A stretch of DNA of 64,000 nt. Source: Euptelea pleiosperma (lineage: Eukaryota; Streptophyta; Magnoliopsida; Ranunculales; Eupteleaceae). A program made the position numbers and the translations under genes. The notes beneath the pieces were generated by a model. The model saw only the letters and a program-made list of their open reading frames with translations. It ran no database searches and was not told where the DNA came from. The stretch spans positions 992,001 to 1,056,000 of the forward strand of contig CM068548.1 of the NCBI GenBank assembly GCA_035048495.1, in the 5' to 3' direction. Below, piece after piece: positions 24,201 through 36,200 of the stretch; positions within the stretch are counted from its first letter, which is position 1, and each line of letters starts with the position of its first letter.

Positions 24201-27200
24201 TCGACAACAGAAATTAAATAATTGAAAATGATTTTTTCACCATATAGTTAGCAATATGTGAATTATTCAGCCAAATCCAAAAAAATCATGAATTACCCAA
24301 ATTTATGAAATGGATGACTGGCTAATTCCTAAAAATTGCGAATAATTATGAGAATTGCTAACTACATCTTGGACCATGGAAAGGAGAACTTGCAGCATGA
24401 GTGAGACCCAGCTCAAGTCACACACATCAGGTGGACCAGTAAAGAAAATTAAGACTAATTCAAACATCAATTGAGCTGGTCTGGGCCTGGGGTGGTGAGT
24501 TGAGGTTATAGAACTGATCGGATTGAATGAGCTTAGGGAATTTTTAGGTTTCTAAATGGGAAAGGATTGCATAGGAGGGACATGTTAGCAACTAAGCCTT
24601 AGGAAAAGGATACAGTAATATGGCCCTATTGGCCCAAGAGCGAAAATTCTGAAAAGAGCATAATTGTAGAATCGTTGAAGATAAGGTGATTTATCGAAGA
24701 TCTTTGGAACTCCATTTGGCAAATGATATTGGAGTGGGTCTTAGTCTTGAAGGAATATCATATATTTAATAATTTGAAGTTGTGGACCTTCAAAGCAGTT
24801 CAGATATTAATTTTTCTATCAATATTTCTGGTTCCCTAGATCCATAACGGACAAGGTGTCGAGTGGGTCTTAGTCTTGAAGGAATATCATATATTTAATA
24901 ATTCGAAGTTGTGGACCTTCAAAGCAGTTCAGATATTAATTTTTTTTTCTATCAATATTTCTGGTTCCCTAGATCCAGAACGGAAAAGGTGTCAAGTGGG
25001 TCTAAGTCTTGAAGGAATATCATATATTTTCGAAATTGTGGACCTTCAAAGCAGTTCAGATATCAATTTTCCTATCAATATTTCTGGCTCCCTAGGGCCA
25101 GAACAGACAAGGTGTCTCATAATGATCACAGTTTAACTTCTCAAGTTTTCCTTGGAACTTACTGGTGCGGTGGATTTAAATGAAGTGGAAGACTAAGCTC
25201 CCCTCCAAGATCCCAAAATCTTCAAAGATGAATTATTAGGGAAGACAATTAAATCATCATCAAGAAAGGTGACCCAAATAATGCCAATAATTGGGTAAAA
25301 GGCGAAAGGGAAAGCTGTAGAAATTTTCAAAACTAAATCAATCACATTAGGGAATCAGTTAGAGCGGTGGTCCTTGAATTTTTGTCATATTTATAAGGGA
25401 TGCAAATGGTGTAGTGATTCACCTTTGAGTCTTTGACTCACAGTTCATCTCTAACCTTTGTATTTATTTTACATAGTATATATAATAGTCAATTTTCAGA
25501 AAATAAGGATACAATTGTAAAACCTTTCAGCATTGCACGAGGACAGGCAAGGACACCTCTTTATTCTACTCAGTGTAGATACTCCAGCTATAGAAACAAC
25601 ATGATCTCACTAAAATAATACTAGTCAAGACTAAACCTCAACTCAAGAAATGTTGAAGATGTTAGAAAGATTCAGCAGAATTTGCTGAACAATGGAACCA
25701 AGAATTGCGATCAGGTTTACTTTGAAAAGAGGTATGTAGTCAAAACAATGGAACCAAGAATTGCGATCAGGTTTACCTTCAAGTTTCAAAAGAGGTATGT
25801 AATCAAAGCATAACATGAAAATGCTAGAAATTTATAGTCATAAAATAAGTGGTGACTAAGATTGAATGCAGTCATCAGCATTCGCAGACTCTGATACTTG
25901 AAGCAAAGTACAAAAGGTGCTGAGTTTTCAGGTTGGGAGTTCCAGTAAAGCTGAAGCTACTCCATGGATCTCAGGAAAATAAGTATTCCACAAATATCTA
26001 AGAAAAACTAAGTGTTGCTTTGGGGCAGTGAGAGAGCTTTATGTGAGTTGTTATTGCGATGAATTAATTTCCGATGGTTTCAAGACATTAATCTACATAG
26101 GTGAAAGGAAATGTTGGGAGCTTGGCAAATGCTATCAACCATATTAGAGAATTGGTTAAGAGGATGGTCCATAACTTTCTCCAATACTTTTCAGGAGGCA
26201 GATTATTGTCTGGATTTCTCCGGAAAAATAGTGAATTGAAGATTTTGGTACATAGGGAACGCTATTCCCTAACATCTGTTATTCCTTATTCATAAAAATA
26301 TAAAATTGTTATTCATCCCCAGAAGAAGAAGGTCAACCTTCCCAGGTATTTAATGAGATGGGAGATCTGCGTATTGCTTGACGACTGGACACATTTTCAA
26401 ACTCATTGCAAATGGTATTTATTCAGTCAAGAAGCTGAGATACTTATCTCACATGCAAGAGCTGACGTAATGCTCAACCATTATAGATTCAGGTGAGAGA
26501 TAGGATAAAAGGTTCCTAGTTCATTTACTTCAATGCTTTTTTAGCTAAACAGTTAATAGGGTAGTAAGTTAGTAACCAACCACTAGACATAAAATAACTC
26601 ACAAGCTCCTTTCCTTCCATTACCTTTATGATGTCTTCCCTCCTTTTCTCTTCTTCAACATTAGGATAATCTTTATATGTCATATTGCAATTTCCGAAAA
26701 CACTGCTTTTAAAAATTTCCTTAACATCTGCCCTTACTAGATAAAATAGTTGTCCTCCAACTAATAGTCTATCATTCTTGATCACAAGATTCATCATTCA
26801 TTTAAAATTTTAAAGTACAGATTACCACATTCTGCCATTATGAATGCTGCACAATGGCCACGGCCAGTACAAAGCATTTGAAGCTTGATATTAAAATATC
26901 CACTCTCAACAGTTGATGTTGAATTAATATTTCAGAATGGGGAAGCTGTAGAAAATTTCTTTGTTTAAAAGCTCAAACATGATCGGACTGAGGACAACAT
27001 GTAAACTTGTGCATAACACCAAATCAGTAGAAAAAGAAGAAAGTACAGTAGGAAGATTGAGAAGAAAATGAAATACGATAGCCATCGACGTGAAGGTAGT
27101 AAAACAAGTGAACAACGCAACAGTGAATACCTCTCTACGGCTTTTTCATAAGGTCCTTCATTCTCCCAGTCAAAAGAGAGAAAAACTGTTGGATCAAGTC

Positions 27201-30200
27201 CAACAATTTCAGACTTTGGGGAATCTTGCCAAGGGTCTGGAGCTGCATTGCCTTGATTAGTGAATTCTGACAAAGATGTAGAAGCATGACTGTTAGCAAC
27301 GATGTCGTCAACTTCTGATTCAGTATCACTGTCAAGTTCACGGAATCGCTTGATAGCAGTTTTTGCCTCGGCTTGAGCGTTGCCCTTCTCAGCAGCATGT
27401 TTAGCTGTTATAGCCGACTCTGATACTCTATGAAGGTTCGTCTGCATTTGTATCCATCGGTTCAGAGTTGGAAACCTGTTCATCAAATTGAGAAAAAAAA
27501 AATGGATAACCTTGACATTACCCAAAGAATAAATAACAAACAAACAAACAAAGGCGTGGGCCAACTTCTATGAAGCATGTAACTCTCTCAGACACCATAC
27601 CTCTCTGACTGATCAAGAGCAAACTCATAGAATAACCTGTCAGCATCAGGTGCCTGTACCAATCCATCATTCAAGGAACTGGATATAGACGATTCGCTGC
27701 CACTATATAATATGCTACTACCAAAGACGCATGCTAAAACAGCCCTCACAGGGGACAATTTAACCAAGTGTTTCACTATGTTGAGCTTTAGAGGGTAAAG
27801 AGGATTTTCAGGTGTCGCCGATGAAAGGATGTAAGAACTAGGCTTAGCTTCTTTAGATGAGCGGAAAGATACTTTATTTTCCAGGCTCGTCTTAGAAAAG
27901 GTAGGTAACACTGGAATGCAGGCCCAACCTTGACCAGACCGTGGAGGATAAACTGGAGGTACACATGCTGATATAACTTCATGCACAAAATCAGCACCCA
28001 TAATGTCTGCCACCTTTCCAGCTGCATCAGTGCTGCCACGCTCAAAGACCAGGCGAGTTAAAAGCTGCAAGATAAAATGAGAAAATAGTCATGAGCCTAC
28101 CTGATGAATATCTTCATTCATCTCAAACATATCAGTTAGATTAATGACATCTTCAAATATGGCAAGGATAATACAAAAACTCATAGATTTTCTAAAGGTT
28201 AAACAGTCATTATATTAGAAATAAAATACTTTTTCTTAACTATGAGCCTTTCATAGCATGCAACACTTGAAATTGGACATTGTGATTTACGATAGCTTCG
28301 TGAAATTCAAGTACACCAAAAGTTACTGATGATAACTCTCAAGGACTAAATTAACTCATATTCTGAGCGATGAAATAAATGCTCATAAAAATATGTATGT
28401 GGGAACTTCCCTTATTGAATGTCGTCGCTACAAGCAATGTGAGTAATGGCCACATGAAATCTCAACATAAACAACTCAATGCGAAACAAGGCTGCTAAGG
28501 AAACACCTTTCTAGCATCTAAATATAGTATACTAAATTTCCAATCACCACTAATTACTGAGAATCCACAACAATTATGCATCACTCTGAGCAACTGGGAA
28601 AATGTAATCAGTTGAGGCCGATCGTTCCTAAGCCGAATCCAAAGTGGAAAAGCCCGGAGAGAGGTTGCATTAAATTCAAATTTGACAGGGGATCTTTAAG
28701 GAATCCAGGTCCTAGTGGGATTGGAGGTGTGTTCAGAGATCTGAATGATTCTATTCTCAAAGCCTATTCAGGTCCATCAGTGTAGTGGAATCAAACGAGG
28801 CAGAGGTCAGATCACTTCTTTAGAGTCCTTGCATATTAAGAGATTATTAGATAACTTGATAGAGGCTGGGCAGTAATTTTTTGCATGCATTGAGAGATGC
28901 TAACGGGTTCGCCGATTAGTAAGTGTTAGAAGTAAAGTCCTAGGGTTTAAGTGAAGAGAGAAAGAGAGAGAGTCACAAACTTAGATAGTTTGGCCTCCCC
29001 ATTGTGATGTATATACTAGTCACTTAAGTGGTGTGGGCCTACTTACATTAATAGAACAGCCCAACACACTACATAAAGCCCACCTATGTAATATAAACAT
29101 AAAAAAGAATAAACTAAGAACTCTAACACTCCCCCTCAAGCTGGAGAATACAAATCAAACATACTCAGCTTAGTACATAGAGTAGAAAAGGGATTCCTAG
29201 GCAAGGCTTTTGTAAGAACATCTCCCAACTGATCTACTCACTTGATATATGGAGTGATGATATGTTTCTATAACACCATGTCACAGATAAAATGACAATC
29301 AACCTCGATGTGCTTTGTCCACTCATGAAACACTGGATTGCTAGCAATAAAGCTAGCAGCCCGATTATCACAATCAAGGAAATAAATTTCACGAAATTAT
29401 GGAAATATTTCGCAAAATATTTTCATTTTCTAGGTTACCGACAGGAAAGAATACTTACGTCGAAATAATGTTACATTTCCCGAAATATTTTCATTCATGT
29501 CGAAATATTTCGCGTGGACAGTAAATTTCGATCAATTGACAGTGTAAATATGTATTATTTCGGTCGAAATGTTTCGACATGTATGGAAACATTGAAAACA
29601 TTTCAATCGTAGGTAGGAAACATCTCATTTGAGCTACAAACTGTTATAAATCTCATATTTGATCCATTTAACCTAGTTCCATACATTTTGTTTATACAAA
29701 AGATCAATCCATTGTAGATTTTTTGGTTCGTGGATTGATCGTGAGGACAAATCAAATCCCGCTTGGGAGTTTTTTCAAATTCGAAATATTCATAAAGATA
29801 AAATTTCTTGCTACAAATAAATAGATTAGGTGTAAATTGATTAAATTTATGAATCTATGATGCATTTACACTAGATTTGTGCACGGATTGAAGATCGTTT
29901 ATGTTGCATAACTTAACCCGTTCTACAAGTTAGTTGGGCTACAAAAAATTAACCCTAAATTTTTTTTTCAAATAAAAAATTAAATAAATGTTATAAGTTA
30001 ATAGTAAATAGGTTTTCTAAAATTACATATAATGTTAAGAAATTAATGTAAGTGAATAAGGATTTGTTAATATATTACTTTATAACTTTTTTATAATTAG
30101 CAATTAAATAATAGTTATATAATTAAATTAAATCTTGACTAATTAAAGATACTTGCCGCGACATATTACAGACCATTATGGTCATTCATTTCCACACTAC

Positions 30201-33200
30201 ATATGGTTGTATATTATGGTTTGAAAGCTTATGAATGTGTTTTTATGCTTGTTTCATCATTTACCAAACTTTCCACAAACATTTCTACAATATTTCCATC
30301 ATTTTTGTATTATTTCCATCATTTCCACGAAAAATGTATTATTTCCACACTGGTTGAAATATTTCGTGGAAATATTTCCATTTTTAGACTGGTCGAAATA
30401 AACCTCGAAACTGAAATTTATTTCCTTGCTCACAATACATAGGCATAGGAGAAGGAACCTCAAATCCCCATGCAGGAAGGCATTGATGCGAACATCTAAC
30501 CGCCATACAGGGTTTCTCACAGGCGCGGGAAAAAGAACAAGGCCCACATCGCATTGTGGGTTGGTCAAGGGTGTTTTTGAAGACCCATGTGCACATGTGG
30601 CACATCTAGGAAGGCCCCACACCGGGAGGATGTGCACATGGGATAGGTTGCTGCATTCGAGAAGGGTTGCAAATCACATGGTGCGTACGTTGCACAAACG
30701 AGGGAGCTTCTTGATCTTGGGCCCAACTACTTGGGTTCGGGCCCATTCTTGAAAGAGTGTCTACCTAGTTTTTTTTTCTTTTGATAAATATAAATTTATT
30801 GGGGCAAAAAGCTGAGAAAGAGCAGGCCTAAGCCTAAGAGGTCGAGCTGACCTACAAAGGGCAAAGGCTACAAAGACACAGGACTCAAACCCAACTAACT
30901 TACGTCCCAAGTACAGATATAGCCCCAACAAAAAACAAAATCCTCGAAGAATAATCCCCTGCAAACCGGAAACAACTTCGACCAGAGAAATATCATCCCC
31001 TTGATGCTAAGAAAATGGCCTGCAATTCTGCTTGTTTACCCTCAAAAACTCTCTGATTCCTTTCCTTCCAGATGCCCCAGAGAATCGTGAGAGGGAGCAA
31101 CCTCCATAAGACCTCTCTGGCCGAGAAGGCTTTAGTATTCCAGCTAAGCAAGAGGATCATAACAGAGCTAGGCATGACCCAACTCATCCCAAAGTCAGAT
31201 AGAAACGAACTCCAAACTTCCCTAGCCATATCACAGTGAAGGAGGAGATGATCCACCGATTCCCCGCTGCATCTACACATCCAGCAGTAATCCACCAAGA
31301 TGAACCCTCTTGATTTTAAGTGATTCACGGTCAAGATTCTATCTAGAGCTGCCTCCCAAGCAAAGAAAGCTACTTTGGTTGGGATCTTCGACCTCCAGAT
31401 CAGGGACACTCGAAAAGAATAATCTTCAGATCTAATAAGTGCCTCATAAAAGGATTTCACCGAGAAAGAACCTCCCTTCAACCAGATCCATACCCTCTTG
31501 TCTTGAGCAGATGGATAGAGATGGGTACCCTGCACTCTGGCTAATAGACCAGTTAAAGAGTCAATTTCCCAATCATTCAGATTCCTCCTGAAACCGAGAT
31601 TCCATCCCATCTCATCCCCTTCATTCTGGGTGCACTCCCGAATAGGCCTGTGCTTCCTTTCGGAAATGGAATAAAGGTCCGGAAAGTCCATGCTTAGAGG
31701 ATTATCCCCTCTCCAGGTGTCCTCCCAGAATCTAATTCTGTTCCCAGAACCAACCTTAAAACGAACTCCTTTGTCAAAGTCCTTGGAGGCCTTTAAAATC
31801 CCCCTCCAAACACTACACCCATACGAGGTTCTCACTGCCTAGCTAACCCAACCAAAAAGAGAAACCCCATATTTACCTGCCATAACCTCTCTCCATAGGC
31901 TAGAGAGCTCCTCCCCGAATCTCCATAGCCACTTGCCCAGGAGAGCATGGTTCATAGATCTAAGATTCTTAATGCCCAACCCACCTTTTTCCTTGGCCCT
32001 GCAAACCCTATCCCAGCCCACCAAATAAAGCCTGTGATGGTCTGAGTTGCCTTTCCACAAGAAGTCCCTCATGATCTTTTCCATAGAATTGGAAACACTC
32101 CTCGGCATCGTGAACAATGACATGTAATAAATAGGAAGACTCGATAGAGAGCTATTAATCAACACCATTCTTCCTCCTTTAGACAGATATCTGGATTTCC
32201 ACAACGCAAGTTTCTTCCCAAAGCTTGCTAACACCGGCTCCCAGAGAGACTTGGATTTGTAAGCTGCCCCAAGGGGGAGCCCCAAATAAGTGGAAGGAAG
32301 ACTACCGATACCACACCCCAGAGACTTGGATTTGAGATTTTGCTTTAAGACATTATGTTTTAAATAATCTCTACCCTTGCTTCGATCCAAGGGTAGATAT
32401 TAGAGTAGGGTTTATTTAAATTGTGTTAAATACTCTGTGAAGCATTGTTTTGGGGTTAATGAATGAATGAACAATTATTGATTGAATGCTTGAACGAGGG
32501 AAGAAACGGAATACGTGCATGCTTCTTTCTGATTTTCCCTTTACGGGTTTAGTGCGAGGCCAATCGATCAAATTTTACAAGCATTCTAGGTATTTCTCTC
32601 AGGATTCTCTCTTGGATTTTAATTTGATCTCTCTCTCTTGTGGTTACAACATCACCAAGCCGCATTGAAATCGATTCTCGAACTCACTTGGAAGTTGGAA
32701 TTAGCTTCAACGCGGTGCCGCCTATCACATTAACCAGCAACCCATCTTCAACTCGTTGGTCGACGATATCCACCCTTCCATGGCCTTCTAGCCCGCTACC
32801 TACCTGCTGCCACCACCTGCCACCAAAAGTATCCTGCTCTTGACGCCATTGACGTCTCCATCAACACCCCACAGTCACTCCCTATACACCCTCCCCTTTG
32901 TTAAATCCCAAAACCCCTCCATAGCCGTTGATTCCAGCCCCAACCCTCATTGACTAACCTCAAAACTATCCCTAAGTCAGCCACCATCTACATTTAATCC
33001 CACCCTCTATCACCAGTCAGCCCTATTCCCAAATCTGCCACACCTACAGCCATGTCCCTTTTATGTTAAACCCAAAACCCCCATAACTGTTGACCCAAGT
33101 CACAACCCTCACCTACACCTATACCCTACGTCAGCCACTCCCACAATTAGTCTTTCCCACCCCATGTACCTACCAACCCTACTCCCCAAACATATCCACT

Positions 33201-36200
33201 CACTAACATACCTACCCAGCCCCTCACCCATAGACCTACACATTAAAGTCTAATCGACTTTATACCTCAGCCTATCAATCCTCACTCCTTGAACCCCTCC
33301 CTTTATCAAAGACAATCACAACCATCCATTTGTTACGGCTACCCTAACCCCCAACACTACTACCATTGTTCCCCTCTCTCACCATCCCAGCCTTAACTCC
33401 TTCCAATAGTTGTACGCCCCATCCCCTATAGTCAGACTTCACCTATTGCCCCCCTCAACATGGGCCCAGATCTTTGAGTGTGTTCATTACCCGAATTTGT
33501 GATCATAGTTGTTGAGTTCGATTTTGGTGGTACTTGGTTCACTAATGCTTCATCACGACACAAATTACATTATTGCAATATTGTTCACAGACTTGAGCCT
33601 TGGACTTTCACTTTAAACCTTCGACCCGATTCGAGAGATTGCACATTGAGTATGCGGATTGACCTGAAGCCGGGGAAAGTCTAAAGCTCCCATTGGACCC
33701 CGTAGATAACTATTTGGGGATTCACATTGCTGGGTTGTGATTCGGCCTGAACCCTCACATAATTACCTACGTGGTCTTTCTTGATTGCACAAGATTGGTA
33801 CTTGTTTAACGCCTAATTATTGCTCATCTTAATTAATTTCTTAATCTTAGCCTTGCATGCCTACCACATTCATGAGTCCTGCATCAATTTTGGTATCAGA
33901 GCCTTAGGTTAGGCTTAAGGTATTTCATTGTGTCGCATATAGTGTAGGACTTCATTATTGAAAACCACACGCACAACAAAATAATGAAAACCAGATAAAC
34001 TTTTCATTTTTGAAGGAACCCAAATATCCATGTGGATTACATGAGAAGGATTAGACTTGCAACTCTAAATACAACGCAAAAAGGAACTACGGTGATGCTT
34101 GCCTAACTGACAAGCTTCACAATCAAAAACAGACAATGGACTCAACTTAGGTATGACACGACGTAAATTAGACAATGAAGGATGGTCCAAACGAAAAAGC
34201 CACTGAAGTGGCGACACAGTTGCACTCATCGCAGATGCAGGTGCACCAAGATCCAAGTAATATAAAATGTCATTCTCAAGCCTCAAACCAATCGCCTTCT
34301 TCGTCTTGAGATCCTGAAAAACACAAGTGGGAGCAAATGTTATTAAGCACTGTAAGGATTTAGTGAGTTGACTAACAGATAACAAATTCAATGGAAAGTC
34401 AGGAACAAGCAAAGTGGAGGACAAAGAAACAGATGAAGTAAGGTGAATATCACCTTTCCCCACAACTCTACGAGTGGACCCATCTGCTAAAACAATATGA
34501 GATCTAATTGACTGAAAATTAGAAATGATGGAGGGTATACCAGACATATGAGCAATCGCCCCTGAATCGATGACCCAGGAGGAAGGAGACTTGGAGACCA
34601 AACATGCAGAATTACATGTATTTGCCATAATGGATGTAGGTTGCGAAGAACTAGTGGTCAATGACTTCAACTTCTGAAGGAGCTGGCTAAGCTGAACAGT
34701 ATACTCAGAATGAACATCAGTGGGTGCCAGAGAGGGTGGGTCTGTACATGGCTGAGAAGACTCGTCAGACGCTTAATTGGCCCAAACGGGCTTTCCCCAC
34801 TTATCCCAACAATACTGCTCTGTATTTCCAGAGTTGCCACAATACGTACACTTTATCTCACCATCCCGACTACCACCACGAGAACCAGAACCACAACCAC
34901 CTTGAGTAGCACGGCCTCTAAAACCACTACCACAACGACCTCCACGACCACGGGAAGACTCAGAAACACTACTCGAAACCAATGCAGAATATTCCTTGGA
35001 AGAAGTCAAATTCCCAAGGGAGGCACGCTGAAGACGAGAAAATGCATTGGCTGCAGTTGGAAGAGATTCACTAGCCGAAATTTGTCCCTTAATCGAACTG
35101 TACGCAGGATTCAAGCTGGACAAGAACAAGGCAACCTGAAATTCTTCCCGATGTCGTTTCTGTTGCTCCAGATCAGTGGTCAAGGACTGATACTGTTGAA
35201 GTTCCTCCCACATACCTTGGAGTGAACTATAATACTCACCGAGAGATTTATCTCCCTGCTTCATAGTAACATAAATTCAAACAAGTCATAAATGCGGGAG
35301 ACGTTCCGTGCTTGAGAGTACATCTCTCGACCTACAGCCCAGACCTGCTTAGCAGTATCAAGATAGATGTCATTAGAAGAAACTGGCAAAGAGTTCTCAC
35401 TTTGCCAATCTTCATATTTATCATCTATCGATAGTGGATCTTCAGTGAGAAACTTCGATTTTTTCTTGGCACACAGAAAAACTTTAATAGAGTGAACCAT
35501 AGAAGATAGTTGGTGCCATTCAACTTCATAGATGTAATCTGAACACCAATACCATCCCACATAGGAGACTTGCCATCAGAAAAAACACTTAAAGCAGTCG
35601 AACTGGCCATCCGGAGGATGTAAGAAACCAACTTTTATACGGTATGTTAGAAAAATTCCAAACGAGAAGCAAACAACCCCTAAAATCAATCTAGGGAGGG
35701 CGGCAAGGATAGGTAGACACACTTGTTTGTGGTTTTTGAAAAAATCAAAAAACCACCAAAGTTTCGAGAGAGAGATATGGTGAAAAAAGCTCAACTTCTG
35801 CTCGGAGGATTAGAAAATCCCCAAACCAGCTTCGAACAACTCCTAAAAACAAGATAGGAGGGGCGGAAAGGGTAAGAGAACACTCTACCTTCAAATCTTA
35901 GAGAAACACAAAAACCCACAAAAAAACAAACTCTACCGACGAGCAAAAACTGAAAACTATACCTTAGGGTATCAAAACCATATATGGAAGCTTCGCGACC
36001 TTCAGAAACACCAACACCACCAAACAAACCCTAGATACACATCTAGGTGTAAACAAACCTCAAACAAACAATTTCTAAAGTTTTGTTTGTACCAAAAACC
36101 TTAGATACTTTATTCCCACTTAAAGAAGATGAAAGAAAAAAGAAGAAAGGATGGGAAAGAAGGGACTAGGGTTTTACGATCAAATATGCTCTGATACCAT

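Larger units (their letters stand above)
24010..27130. other. 3.1 kb intron between exons 8 and 9
   Basis: No coding sequence. It contains an AT-rich, palindrome-prone stretch at 24,110-24,360 (gaaaattcgacaac, aattattcag), a tandem triplication at 24,732-25,117 and a duplication at 25,688-25,807, listed separately. Confidence 0.5.
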
